Source: Eunapius fragilis
Taxonomy: Eukaryota > Porifera > Demospongiae > Spongillida > Spongillidae
Direction: 5' to 3'
Length of the DNA: 64,000 bases
Assembly (NCBI GenBank): GCA_963681505.1
Contig: OY811978.1
Span: 2,131,248-2,195,247, forward strand
Shown here: positions 12,601-25,672 of the stretch, piece after piece
Numbering within the stretch: position 1 is the stretch's first letter
How the letters are laid out: the number at the start of each line of letters is the position of its first letter
The notes under the pieces: model-generated
Database searches by the model: none
What the model saw: the letters and a program-made list of their open reading frames with translations, nothing else
Told to the model about the DNA's origin: nothing
Made by a program: the position numbers and the translations under genes

Positions 12601-14363
12601 AGGAGAAGGTAGGATGGTGAAAGGGAAGGTGGGGGTTCTATAGTCACATACCTGACTTCGATTTCCTAGTTCTTCTATATTTTGAGATTAGCACAATACA
12701 AACCGCTGCGAGCACAACGACAATTAATCCTCCAATTATGGGTGCTACAATGATCCAATAAAACAATGGCACTATGTATAGAAACGGTGCAGCAGTCAAT
12801 GATATACAATGTAATTTGAGTTGCATTTATCATTCTGCTCACCTGGTGATGATGTTGATGGTGATGATGACAATGTTGAAGATGACGAGGACAGTGATGA
12901 GGATGCTATCGATTGTGATGGCCATGTCGTATATGGTATACAAAGATATACAATGAAATTTGAGTTGCATTTATCATTCTGCTCACCTGGTGATGATGTT
13001 GATGATGATGATGAAGATGATGGTGACAATGCTGAAGATGATGAGGATGTTATCGATCGTGATGGCCATGTTGTATCTGGTGAAAGGCAAGGATGGGATA
13101 TAATACACGAGCAGCCATAAATTGCTCATACTACCCACTGGAAGCATGGAACATCACCGAATTGCTTGGAGCGCTCTCTCCTGCTCCATTAAGTGCCACT
13201 ACTGTTAGTTCACAATGAAGGCAGTTTGGAATGTCCATTTCGTAATGGGTGACGTTACACAGTTGTGCTGTTGGTGAGGGGAGTGTATTCCCGAGATCAG
13301 CAATGATGATGCGGTAGTACACAATCACCCCAGGTGGCGTGAGCGGAGGAGTCCAAGAGAGGTTTACACGTGTACCAGCTATTTCAGACAGTGTGAGGTT
13401 AACTGGAGGAGAAGGACTACCTAGGGAGACAGAGCGGATGCAATATGATCCGTTTTGAGCACCGAGTGTGTTCTCACCGTATGTGATAACTGTTGCCACG
13501 AATACATCCACTGGTACCTGCACATCGTCATAACAGCAACACGTGATTACTATCCCGCCAAGGTTAGGCGCGCTTCCATTAACAGTAACGGTCACTGCAT
13601 CAGACCGATTTGAGTCGACATACTGTGCGTTGATTCCTCTGTCGCTCAGGTATGGGGCATGGATAGGCCACCACAGTACATTGTCAAGGTTCTTTACATT
13701 GTCAAGGTTATTTACGCATAGTTGTGCTTTCCCACCAGACACATTGCACACAAATGTAGATTGTCCATTTAAAGGCACGTATACTGTTGTTCCGTTGACC
13801 ACCAGGTACATTTCACACACGGCAGACGTTAATGTTGCTGTAAATCAAACAGTGAAATCGTCAAGCCACCCAACCTGCAGTACATTTCTCCTCATCGCAG
13901 ACAATGTTTTACCAATAAGCGGGCAACAGTGCATACAGAGAATGAATAACTCGTTAATGCATGCATGCATACGAACGCTTGGAATGAATAAATTTTTCTC
14001 CGGCAACACCTGCGGTATACACAGTATATTAAGCATATGTATCGACATGGCAATGCATCACTGATTTTAAAAAACGTACTTTAATATGAAAGGTGATAAG
14101 TGGTATTATGTGTCCACGAGGCTCATTCTGTTCGTCGTGACATCCCCATACATGCATGCACGTGTTTTGGCGGAAATCAAACAAATACGAAAGGCGGAAA
14201 CGAAAGATGCAACTAGATGCCGCGGAGTTCTTTGTCGCATCAGTAACACGAGCGCGTGATCTCCGCATGCAGTATAACACTCTCCCGCGCTCCCGCGATG
14301 CGTACCGTGGTGATTGATAACCGCCAGCCATCCACAGAGCTGCAAGAACCAGCGAGCTATCAT
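4275..14363 (-). CDS. Ig-FN3-serine stalk-TM receptor, copy A
   Basis: My model has six exons: 14363-14306, 13837-13478, 13420-13139, 13076-12987, 12771-12652 and 4354-4275. It gives 329 residues with every junction in phase 1 and GT-AG introns. Exon 1 is a signal peptide (MIARWFLQLCGWLAV). Exon 2 is an Ig-like domain (about 20-139, with a CCC cluster). Exon 3 is an FN3 domain (NLTLSEIAG, LSWTPPLTPPG, YYRIII). Exon 4 is a Ser/Thr stalk. Exon 5 is the membrane span (FYWIIVAPIIGGLIVVVL) with a basic KYRRTRK stop-transfer. Exon 6 is a short tail. Intron 2 is only 57 bp and stop-free in frame, so retention would also yield an open product. The last intron holds the 8.2 kb insertion. Its role is a cell-surface adhesion or recognition receptor; the ligand is unknown. 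Confidence 0.7.
5113..5300. repeat. (GT)n then (AC)n facing microsatellites
   Basis: A GT run at 5124-5206 is followed, after a short spacer near 5207-5215, by a CA run to 5298. The two form a potential inverted repeat. All long open frames here are dipeptide artefacts (Cys-Val, His-Thr). Confidence 0.95.
5564..5656. repeat. (CA)n microsatellite
   Basis: A nearly pure CA run of about 85 bases preceded by a CGCGCACATG lead-in. Flanking words (CTCCCAGCTCTTTTCCT) match those after the array at 5300, so the array and its flank were themselves duplicated. Confidence 0.95.
6043..6260 (-). pseudogene. LINE ORF2 C-terminal fragment
   Basis: On the minus strand the frame encodes PKSKVVCSLYGRLNLTLVRA and then NARALLLRCG, the same tail family as at 3039-3498. 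It is cut off upstream close to the assembly gap at 6301. There are no catalytic motifs. Confidence 0.6.
6301..6500. other. Assembly gap (200 N)
   Basis: Two hundred consecutive N bases. Sequence on the right side is a GTGTGTGG-type low-complexity stretch to about 6640. Confidence 1.
6985..7224 (+). CDS. Hypothetical short ORF
   Basis: An open frame of about 77 residues from the ATG at 6991, with normal-looking composition (GPGVWWKTTDDGVEFFDGDS, then SLEDIDALLLEQWEQC). It sits inside the 8.2 kb insertion just before the tandem duplication. The composition suggests real or formerly real protein, perhaps part of an element's gene, but I recognise no domain. It could be an exon or a remnant. 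Confidence 0.25.
   Translation, partial: EIMKSASYQAHIERISDYLICGPGVWWKTTDDGVEFFDGDSEEDYKAVGPSLHHFHSVSLEDIDALLLEQWEQCICTEH
7285..7450. repeat. 22-bp minisatellite
   Basis: About seven tandem units of ATGTACTGGACTGGTGTGAT plus GT, with one unit carrying GCACTGG. Block 2 of the larger duplication retains only about two degenerate units (9390-9440), so the array expanded or contracted after duplication. Confidence 0.9.
7926..8034. mobile_element. Hairpin MITE, CAGTGG...CCACTG ends
   Basis: An almost perfect 109-bp palindrome with a GGGC centre. It is bounded by a 6-bp direct repeat CACACC (7920-7925 and 8035-8040). The paralogous block has the empty site CACACT near 10035. The termini CAGTGGYGGATCCAG resemble hAT-related MITE ends, but the superfamily assignment is an inference. 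Confidence 0.8.
8936..9140 (-). pseudogene. LINE protein fragment
   Basis: On the minus strand the frame reads SCRHEVDVVVRHHKLSD, then CHIAELEAG, then LDHTYPADVLVRDWALG. The last stretch resembles the segment just upstream of the DVTVTSPL motif in the 3039-3498 family. It is probably another decayed piece of the same LINE type. Confidence 0.4.
11150..11935. repeat. Dispersed poly-C repeat with CTTTTCGTATCGG core
   Basis: A unit of the form CTTTTCGTATCGG(G/A)CC, then TGAAGCGGACAGCA, then a C run recurs near 11170, 11265, 11785 and 11845. C tracts of 14-25 bases lie at about 11209-11228, 11638-11662 and 11877-11902. On the minus strand these are G tracts able to form quadruplexes. No gene is seen. 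Confidence 0.8.
12839..12942 (-). pseudogene. Decayed second copy of the serine-stalk exon (receptor A)
   Basis: This is a tandem copy of exon 4 (13076-12987) plus its downstream intron. It keeps the TCA/TCC-rich coding and the CACCAG-GTGAGC donor, but its upstream acceptor CCAG has become CCAT. It would therefore not be spliced in, and phase to the TM exon works without it. Confidence 0.65.
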
Positions 14364-16288
14364 ATCCTCGTCACGCCAGTACAGAATTCATTCATATGCG
14401 TGGGAAAGTAATATTACACAAAAAAGAGGGGGTGGGGGGCGGGAACGTTGGGCGTGATATACACAACAGTATACCGATGTGTTCGCGAATGTCCGGAGTG
14501 GGGGCATCTACCATTTGAGTTACATGCACCACAATTTGTCCCACAACCCGGACAATATAAGGGCCGAGATTAGTATACGGCGGCCCTCAAAACCGCTAAC
14601 ATAATATAATTGAATCATAATACAAAGCGGAAATAACTACTATACCAGAACAATTATTAGTGAGCTAGCTTTTTATGCTTTATGTGCCCCCGGGTGCGGT
14701 CACTATTGCTATGTATTGTGTCTGCCTGCCTTGGGGGTGCTGCATTCCACTGTTGGAGAGATAGGTGACGTGCATGGATGCACCGCTGCTGCATGAACAT
14801 GAATTGCATGGTCCGAGAATACGAGCATAATTCATGGAGAAAGGTTTATCCAGTCCACTGATATCCGAGCGTGGTTCTCAAGCCTACACACCGGCATGCA
14901 TCGGGAACGCGGTAATAGAATTTTAGCGCTGCTGTCTCCAACAACGATTTGCGGCAAGTATGATACGGAATAACGACGCATATTGCCTTCCATTTCCTGA
15001 ATCCTTTGGTCTGCATTGGCTTATCGTCTGTTCGCCAAAAAAAAGAGCTAGCGCTATTTTGTACAAGTAAATAAAAAACCTTCTCGATGAGAAAGTTGGT
15101 GTGATGTAGGATTTGAAGGCAATGGTGGTGCAAAAAGCAAGGAAACAAAGGTCTGTAATAGTAAGAGATAATGTCATAGTCCTATATTTAGCGGCCCGTT
15201 TATAGCATATACTATGTTCGTGTGCTAAATATAGAACTATGACATTTTCCCTTACGATTACAGACCTTTGTTTCCTTGCTTTCTGCACCACCATTACCTT
15301 CAAATCATATATCCCACCAACTTTAATTCTCATAGAGGTTTTCTATTTACTTGTTTCATTGGTTTTTATTCATACCCGATTATGAGCCGTATAGCGGCAT
15401 GTTAAGTAAACCATCTTGTTGATATGAGAGGGAGGTTGAAAAGGAACGACATATACCTTTGAGTGACCTTAGCTCTTTTCGCCGAGCGAGATGCACGTTC
15501 AAGACTATGGCAATATCGCGCTTTCAGGATCTGCTCGATACCTTGCACGTCGAGAGGTCCGTTCCTTTTCAGGATCTCCTCGATACCTTGCGCGTCGAGA
15601 TGTCCGTTTCTTTTCAGGCTCTGCTCAATAGTTTTCACGTTGAGAGGCCCGTTTCTTTTCAGGCTCTGCTTTGTAGTTCCGCTCGGGCTGAATCTAATAC
15701 GTCATCTCGAGTTTTGAGATACTCTGCTCGTAGCTTAGCTTTCTTCTCTTCCTGACGTGAAGGCATTTTGAGAGAAACAAATTCACTAAGTTACAAAGAG
15801 CGTCAAACCTACAACGATCGAAGCACAAGAATGATTATAGTACGCACGTGCACGTTATTAAATGCACAACCGGATACATGTCACAGTTAATTGCCACTAC
15901 GTGTAGTGCCCGTACACACTTGATTACATCATGAATACTTCTAGTACAAAGAGCGAAGAATGACCTATCTGAGTCGTGTCAGTGCAGTAAGCTTAACTGC
16001 ACGTGATTTGCTAACACAACCACCGATATATGTCATGTAGCCTCGAGACATTTTGACCACAGAAGCGAGAATGCCAACGAATTCTGAAGCCATTGGTGTG
16101 ATTTTCATTTCTTAAAAGTGTTCCTATCCCGCGTGGTCAAGAACAAGAACAAGACGAAGAAGAAATACGTGGGACTGGGTACGAGATTGGAAAATAGTTT
16201 TGTTCTCTATGACATCAAACAAACACGAAATTGCTTGTTGTTGTCTTCTTGTACGATGACGACCGGACAACAATGTAAGCCATCCGCT
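14364..16288. repeat. Segmental duplication, copy A, third part
   Basis: This aligns with about 40657-43545 of copy B, except for the B-only Helitron-like element at 40890-41837. It lies upstream of receptor A and would hold its promoter. It contains the foldback element at 15063-15354 and a short repetitive stretch at 15520-15680, where the CTTTTCAGG-ATCTGCTCGATA type unit of about 50 bp recurs three to four times. No gene is recognised. Confidence 0.8.
15063..15354. mobile_element. Foldback hairpin element (ancestral to A/B duplication)
   Basis: Left and right halves are inverted repeats of about 130 bp around 15200, with ends ACAAGTAAATAAAAAACC and complement. A copy lies at 42302-42595 in B. 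The arms share the words GAGAAAGTTGGTG and GGCAATGGTGGTG with the hairpin part of the Helitron-like elements at 1173 and 41552. Confidence 0.8.
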
Positions 16289-16417
16289 TGTAAACCCCCG
16301 AACTACAACCGTTGACGACACACGAGTCTCCAAAATATTTCACAGACGAAAAAGGGACACACACCCAACACGCATGCGCAATACATTACATCATTATTAT
16401 TTGCCCAGCCTATTACA
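16289..16417 (-). repeat. 3' LTR, 129 bp
   Basis: It is bounded by TGTAA...TTTACA on the minus strand. Its final 43 bases recur at 21370-21412, immediately before the primer-binding-like site; this defines the LTR edge. The length is short for gypsy elements. Confidence 0.7.
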
Positions 16418-16454
16418 TAGCCCTCCCTCATGAAAGATACGTCCTCGTATCGAC

Positions 16455-19400
16455 TTAGTGAGTAACGAAATTCCCGAACCAGTCTGGTTCTTTTCGCTCT
16501 CTAACTGGATACCGTCTCTGTTCTAGAGGGGAAGCTGCATCTTCTTCCAGATCATCCGGTGCAGGAGAACCCTCATTCTCTAGAACTTCTTGAATGTTAT
16601 CAGTCTCCTCAACTTGGCCTGGCAACTGACCCGCATTTTCCATCTCCACATCTCCCCCCTCTGATTTTTCTTCAATCTCTCTGACATGTGGGAGCGGCAT
16701 CTCATCATCCGTATCTTCCTCTGCGTCAGGATTAGCAGGGTTTGTATTTGGAATTTGTACACTGACACGTAACTCCTGTGGTGTTGTAGCTGGTTGACTA
16801 ACCTTGTGAAGGCGGACATCTGGGTTACAAGGTTTGAGGCGGTCAAAGTGCACAACTTGACGTTGCCTTCTCTTTGCTGTGTGCTGGATCCTGTATGTAA
16901 CATCTGAAAGTTGCTTAATAACCTCAAAAGGTCCTTGCCAAGATCTGTGCAACTTTTTACAGTTGAATCCTTTTTTTCTTGGAACTGCAGGGTTCCACAG
17001 CCACACTAAATCACCTGTGTTGAACCTTTCCCCATGAATCCTTCTATCATAGAATGCTTTCTGCCGTAACTGACTTTGTCCTGTCTTTTCCCGAACTTTG
17101 TCAAACGTTTGACCCATTCTTTTCTGTACTTTGGCGACATATTCACTGTGTGACACGTTTTCCTGCTGTGGTGTTCCACACAAGAGATCCACTGGAAGTC
17201 GGGCCTGGTAACCGTGCATAAGGTAAAACGGCGTATAACCCGTTGAAGCATGCACACTTGTATTGTACGCAAAACAGGCCATCTTTACATGCCTATCCCA
17301 GGTGAAGTGGCAGCCTTCCAACGCAGTAGCCAGGATGTCACACAGTGTCTTATTAAATCTCTCTATCTCTCCGTTGCAAGAAGGATGATATGGTGTAGTT
17401 CTGGTTTTCTGAATACTCATGGTTTTGCACAACTCTGCAATTACATCGGACTCAAACTGTGGTCCCTGGTCTGAATGTAGTTGTTCCGGGAATCCATTTT
17501 GGCAGAAGTATTCTTCTACAAGAATTCTCGCTACCGTTTTAGCTTCCTGATTCGGAACAGCATAGGCTGACATATACTTCGTGAAGTGATCTCCAACCAC
17601 CAGGATGTACCGGTTGCCATCTTCAGACTCCACGAGTGGACCAAGAAAATCCATTGCCACAATCTGCAGCGGGGATCCGACCTTAATAGAGGTCAATGGG
17701 GCTCTTCTCTTGGGTGCTGGACCTTTTCTAGCAGCACAATCCCTGCATGTGCGACACCAATTGATTACATCTTTCTGATGACCAGGCCAGTAGAATCTTT
17801 CTCGTAACCTATGCAATGTCTTATCCTCCCCAAAGTGCCCTCCACATGGGCCTTCATGCAACTGCCTTAACACTTCCTCTCTGAGGCTCTTTGGAACGAT
17901 GAGTTGCAATCTGTTAGAAGTTCCATCTTGATTTTCGAACTGCCGATACAGGACCCCTTCCTCCAGCCGTAGTTGCATCCATTGTTGAAACAGGGCCCGT
18001 GTAGCAGAACTGAACCCTTTTGTCTGGCCAACTTCTGGCTGCTTGGCCCCCTCCTTGTGTCGCTTTAAAACTGGTCCAATATCCTTGTCTTGTAACTGCA
18101 AGCTGGAGACATCCATATCTGACACTGCCTCTGGTAATATAATAGGCACCACTGCACTCTCACCTGAGGTGTGCGCTGTACCATCATGTACTGGGCACTT
18201 GCGGTTATTACAAGAAATACGGGACATAGCATCTGCATTGTTATGACTGCGACCCTCTCGGTGTACAATCTCATAGGTGAACTCTTGTAACTTCTCAATC
18301 CACCTCGCGAGTTGGCCTTCTGGCTCTTTGAAATTATGTAACCACAGAAGTGAGCCATGATCTGTTCTGAGGCGAAAAGGTCTTCCCAACAAGTAGTGAC
18401 GAAATTTATTAGTAAAGACCACAACTGCTAATAACTCTCTCCTAGTTACACAGTAGTTTCGCTCCTCCTTACTGAGCAGCCTACTGTCAAAACAGACAAC
18501 CCTTTCTTTACCATCCTGAATCTGGGATAGAACTGCTCCCAGGCTGTGGTTGCTTGCATCTGTATCTAAGATGAAGGGTTTGGAGCTGTCGGGGTATGCT
18601 AGGATAGGAGATGAAGTGAGTTTTGTCTTTAGAGCACTGAAAGCACTCATGCAATCACTCGTCCACTTGAAGTCGCTTCCTTTTCTGGATAATTCGTGCA
18701 AGGGTTTGGCAACTTCCGCATATCCATGGATGAAGTGTCTGTAGTAGTTTGCCAGACCCAGGAATCCTTGCAACTCTACCAGGCAAGTGGGTGTGGGCCA
18801 TTCAGTAACCACTTTTGATTTCTCCGGGTCCGGAGTCACTCCTTGCTCTGACACTATGTGTCCCAGATAGAGTACTGTCTTCTGGAAAAACCTGCATTTG
18901 TCTGGGTTTAGTGTCAGCCCTGCTGCCTGAAGTCTGGAAAGGACCATGCTCAAATTATCCAGGTGCTCATCAAACGATCGCCCCATGATAATAATATCGT
19001 CGAGGTATACTAGGCAAGATGACCATTGTACTCCCGCTAGTACGACATCCATGAGCCTTTGGAATGTGGCCGGAGCGTTGCATAATCCGAAAGGCATAAC
19101 GTTAAACTCAAAATGACCATCCTGAGTGCAAAATGCGGTCTTCTCCTTATCCTCAGGGCATATCTCAACTTGCCAGTAGCCACTTGCAAGATCCAGAGTA
19201 GTGAACCACTTTGAACCTGCCAATGAGTTGAGCATATCATCAATCCTTGGCAGCGCATATGCATCTTTACGTGTTAGTGAATTAAGTTTCCGAAAATCCA
19301 CACAGAATCGTAGCGACCCATCCTTCTTTTTCACCAGGACTACAGGAGATGCCCAAGGACTGGAAGATGGCTGAATTATGTTCTTGTCTAGCATATCCTG

Positions 19401-21350
19401 TAACACTTTCCTGCTCTCCTCTCGCTGATGGAATGGTGTTCTTCGAGGTCTCTGTCGAACTGGTTGTGCCTCTCCTGTGTGAATATGATGTTGCAGTACC
19501 TTTGTCTTTCCTATTTCCTTCTTCTGAGGAAACACTGCCTCGTACTTAACCAGCACATCAAACCCCTGCTTTCTCTCTTCTGGACTGAATCCTGCAGCAA
19601 TCCTTTGGGCTATCTCCCAGAGTTTTTCCTCCTTCTCTGGAGTAATCCTTGACTTTGTAGGTTTTGTACAGAAAGGCTCTCCACATTCTTCCATGGTCAA
19701 GGATCCAACAGTCACCCCTTCACTGCTCTTCAGTAGCTCCATCCTAGCTAAAGAGTCTCCACAGTACACCGTTATCGCCTCACAACTGGAATTCATCAGA
19801 CGCACCGGTACTGTTCCATTCTTTGGTATGACTAGAGCATTTGCAACCTGGATCGCCGCCTTCTTGGACATACTTGTCGAGTCTATCAGCCAAGGCCCTT
19901 GCTCCAAATCTCTCCCAACTAGTCCACAAACATCCACTTCATGCAAGGGTGGTATTTTGATGGTATTCCTTAATGTGATACAGGCTGTGGTGTACTTCTT
20001 TACCTGATCACGCTTTGGAGCCTTTCCTTCCAGTGGCAGAGTCATGCCTGGTTTACTCCTGACCACAATTTTCCCCTCAGCAGGGTCCAACACACAACCA
20101 TTCAGTACAATGAAATCCATTCCCAAGAGCGCCTCCATAGGTAATCCTTCCACAACAATCACTGGATGTGTGAACTCTCCATTCCCAAGTCTAATTGATG
20201 CCACCTTCATTCCTACAACTCTCATGGGATGCCCAGATGCATCAATAAGCTTTTCCGTTCCTCCCCATGCATCCAGCTCTCCACCTTCCGATTCCTCCCA
20301 CACATCTCTCCGCACAACAGACACGTCCGCTCCTGTATCTACTAAAAAACTGACGGGTACATTCGCCAGATAGCCTTGGATAAAACAATTTCCAGGACCT
20401 TTACTGGGAATTGTCAGCACTCGACTCCTTCCATTACCGGGTACCTCACATACCTGTCTAGCCCCCCCTATGACTCTGTAAGGGTAATCAGAACGCTCAT
20501 CTTTTGACATGACCTCATTAAATTTATTAGTCCTACAGTTCCTAGCAATGTGGCCATGCTGCCCGCACTTAAAGCAACCTTCTCTTTTTGTGGCTCGACC
20601 ACTGCGTGCTGATTCTAGTTGCCGCAGGCGATTTTCATGTTCACTCAGTGAGCTCTTCATACTTGCAAAACTAAGCTCTTGGGAGGCTTTAAGACCCGCT
20701 ATCCCTTCAGCTAGCGTCTGAATGCTCTTGGCTAGGTCTGTTCCCTGTGAAGGTAGCCCCCTATCAACATTAACAGGAGCACTCACGTGGACGGTTCGTC
20801 TGTGCACAGCCTGGTTGATGCATTCTAGCCTGATTGCCTCTTGTACCGCTTCATCAAGTGTTTTAGGCCCACTCCTACGAACTCCTATTGCGAGATCACT
20901 GTCCTCTTCAAGTAGCACGAGAAATCGGGACATGGCAAACCCACTGGCCAGATCCTCTGATTCTGGGTTTGCTCGTGTAGCGAGCTCCTTCAAGTTCTCT
21001 GCCACGGAGGCCCAGTCCTCTCCTTTTTTCCTTTGGTAGGCCCACAGCTTCTCCTGGTATACTAGCCTCTTCGCCTCTGGTTCAAACCTACGAGTTAGGG
21101 CTTCGACAGTTGTCTCGAAGTTTTTTCGAGTGTCTGGATCCAGCGTTTCTAGCGTCAGAGCTGCTTGTCCCGTCAGTTTACAGTCCAGCCAAATTTGTTG
21201 TTCCGCTTCGTCCCAATCATACATCTCCGCGAGCCCTTTAAACTTTCGGAGCCATGTGTGCCAGTCCCCAGCACCGGAGTACTCGGACGGCTGCGCGACC
21301 GGACCACGCTTCTTTACGTTCCCGGTATTCGGAGTGTCTTGCGATGCCAT
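16455..21350 (-). CDS. Gag-Pol polyprotein of Ty3/gypsy retrotransposon
   Basis: A single uninterrupted frame of 1631 residues, starting directly after the primer-binding-like site. Approximate order: gag capsid (20-190), CCHC zinc knuckle (CFKCGQHGHIARNC, about 258-271), aspartic protease (FLVDTGADVS, about 336), reverse transcriptase (YLDD box near 780), RNase H (DTDAS near 927), an H2C2 zinc-binding integrase N-terminus (about 1165-1210), integrase core with the DD35E triad (HSDQGPQF near 1292, NGEIERF near 1326), and a GPF-type C-terminal module (near 1470). There is no chromodomain and no envelope ORF. Gag and pol are fused in one frame without a frameshift. Overlapping smaller frames are shadows. 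All catalytic motifs look intact, so insertion is probably recent. Confidence 0.93.
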   Translation of the reverse strand: MASQDTPNTGNVKKRGPVAQPSEYSGAGDWHTWLRKFKGLAEMYDWDEAEQQIWLDCKLTGQAALTLETLDPDTRKNFETTVEALTRRFEPEAKRLVYQEKLWAYQRKKGEDWASVAENLKELATRANPESEDLASGFAMSRFLVLLEEDSDLAIGVRRSGPKTLDEAVQEAIRLECINQAVHRRTVHVSAPVNVDRGLPSQGTDLAKSIQTLAEGIAGLKASQELSFASMKSSLSEHENRLRQLESARSGRATKREGCFKCGQHGHIARNCRTNKFNEVMSKDERSDYPYRVIGGARQVCEVPGNGRSRVLTIPSKGPGNCFIQGYLANVPVSFLVDTGADVSVVRRDVWEESEGGELDAWGGTEKLIDASGHPMRVVGMKVASIRLGNGEFTHPVIVVEGLPMEALLGMDFIVLNGCVLDPAEGKIVVRSKPGMTLPLEGKAPKRDQVKKYTTACITLRNTIKIPPLHEVDVCGLVGRDLEQGPWLIDSTSMSKKAAIQVANALVIPKNGTVPVRLMNSSCEAITVYCGDSLARMELLKSSEGVTVGSLTMEECGEPFCTKPTKSRITPEKEEKLWEIAQRIAAGFSPEERKQGFDVLVKYEAVFPQKKEIGKTKVLQHHIHTGEAQPVRQRPRRTPFHQREESRKVLQDMLDKNIIQPSSSPWASPVVLVKKKDGSLRFCVDFRKLNSLTRKDAYALPRIDDMLNSLAGSKWFTTLDLASGYWQVEICPEDKEKTAFCTQDGHFEFNVMPFGLCNAPATFQRLMDVVLAGVQWSSCLVYLDDIIIMGRSFDEHLDNLSMVLSRLQAAGLTLNPDKCRFFQKTVLYLGHIVSEQGVTPDPEKSKVVTEWPTPTCLVELQGFLGLANYYRHFIHGYAEVAKPLHELSRKGSDFKWTSDCMSAFSALKTKLTSSPILAYPDSSKPFILDTDASNHSLGAVLSQIQDGKERVVCFDSRLLSKEERNYCVTRRELLAVVVFTNKFRHYLLGRPFRLRTDHGSLLWLHNFKEPEGQLARWIEKLQEFTYEIVHREGRSHNNADAMSRISCNNRKCPVHDGTAHTSGESAVVPIILPEAVSDMDVSSLQLQDKDIGPVLKRHKEGAKQPEVGQTKGFSSATRALFQQWMQLRLEEGVLYRQFENQDGTSNRLQLIVPKSLREEVLRQLHEGPCGGHFGEDKTLHRLRERFYWPGHQKDVINWCRTCRDCAARKGPAPKRRAPLTSIKVGSPLQIVAMDFLGPLVESEDGNRYILVVGDHFTKYMSAYAVPNQEAKTVARILVEEYFCQNGFPEQLHSDQGPQFESDVIAELCKTMSIQKTRTTPYHPSCNGEIERFNKTLCDILATALEGCHFTWDRHVKMACFAYNTSVHASTGYTPFYLMHGYQARLPVDLLCGTPQQENVSHSEYVAKVQKRMGQTFDKVREKTGQSQLRQKAFYDRRIHGERFNTGDLVWLWNPAVPRKKGFNCKKLHRSWQGPFEVIKQLSDVTYRIQHTAKRRQRQVVHFDRLKPCNPDVRLHKVSQPATTPQELRVSVQIPNTNPANPDAEEDTDDEMPLPHVREIEEKSEGGDVEMENAGQLPGQVEETDNIQEVLENEGSPAPDDLEEDAASPLEQRRYPVRERKEPDWFGNFVTH

Positions 21351-21369
21351 ATCCTGCCGACTACGCCAA
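21351..21369 (-). other. Primer-binding-like site
   Basis: TTGGCGTAGTCGGCAGGAT follows the LTR edge TACA directly and abuts the gag ATG. Gypsy elements carry a tRNA-complementary site here. Which tRNA is used cannot be decided from the window. Confidence 0.6.
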
Positions 21370-21412
21370 TGTAAACCCCCGAACTACAACCGTTGACGAC
21401 ACACGAGTCTCC

Positions 21413-21473
21413 TCAACTTGGCCTGCAACTGACCCGCATTTTCCATCTCAGAGTGTCTAAAAAGTTGAAGACA
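21413..21473. other. Templated filler at the gypsy 5' junction
   Basis: The first part (about 21407-21449) copies the element's own 3' coding region at about 16604-16647, with one base lost. The second part (about 21449-21473) copies a flanking locus word now at 29346-29370, also 43957-43980 in B. The original flank resumes at GGAGACTTGTT. This is a patchwork typical of error-prone end joining. Confidence 0.75.
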
Positions 21474-21635
21474 GGAGACTTGTTAAAAGCGGTCGCGTTT
21501 TTTTAATGACTTCATAATCAGGGTCATATCCTGTATGAGAGTTACTAACGATATCCCCGATATTAAAGATATACAGAGCAGTGTTTGCAGAATCCTTATC
21601 CAGTTATGTTAGTCAAGCATGCATCGTGTGCCGCA

Positions 21636-21760
21636 CCCAGCAAAAAGTTCTTGGCCAAGATTCTTGGCAAGATGGTCAAGATCTTGTCAGGATGGCCAAG
21701 ATCTTGTCAAGATGGCCAAGATCTTACCAGGATGCCAAGATCTTGCCATTAGTAAAAAAA
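21636..21760. repeat. Left TIR and subterminal repeat array
   Basis: The 28-bp TIR is followed by about six copies of a 16-18 bp word of the kind CAAGATCTTGTCAGGATGGC. Such clustered subterminal words are the transposase-binding sites in plant CACTA elements; the role here is inferred. Confidence 0.75.
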
Positions 21761-21961
21761 AAAAAAAAAAATCACCAAATCCGAAACATTTAAATAACTG
21801 AATTAGTACGTAGAAAGGATAGATTTGCAAGAATATGTCTGGCTGATACACTATGTATGAGTTGACATTTTGAAATGACACACTGATGTGTATATGATCA
21901 ACTGATGTTGTTTACAGGGAAAAAAAATAGCACAACAAAGTATAACTCAATACATTATTAT

Positions 21962-25583
<3,622 letters not shown>

Positions 25584-25672
25584 TTTGCATTTGCATTGAT
25601 CAAATTCAGCGAAAACAATTATTTTTTTACACGTAAGAAATTCGTACCACGTGCTTTATCCCAAAAGGTAAT
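25584..25672. promoter_or_regulatory. Divergent promoter of transposase and BEN gene
   Basis: Only 89 bp separate the two ATG codons, so both transcripts must start from this spacer or overlap. It is AT-rich with a T run near 25621. Specific factor sites cannot be named. Confidence 0.55.

Larger units (their letters stand above)
16289..21412 (-). mobile_element. Ty3/gypsy LTR retrotransposon with truncated 5' LTR
   Basis: Read on the minus strand, the order is 43 bp of 5' LTR (21412-21370), a primer-binding-like TTGGCGTAGTCGGCAGGAT at 21369-21351, one gag-pol ORF, a purine-rich tract (TGAGGGAGGG, about 16431-16422), then a 129-bp 3' LTR (16417-16289; TG...CA). Copy B has the empty site near 43535-43545. 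Only the last third of the 5' LTR survives, and beyond it lies filler DNA (21413-21473). The element probably lacks its own promoter even though its ORF is open. Confidence 0.85.

Noticed and set aside
17000..20007. Plus- and minus-strand ORFs inside the gypsy element
   Set aside because: They overlap the 1631-codon gag-pol frame and have no domain character.
21351..21369. tRNA gene at the gypsy edge
   Set aside because: Only a short tRNA-like primer site; no cloverleaf. I saw no tRNA or rRNA gene in the window.
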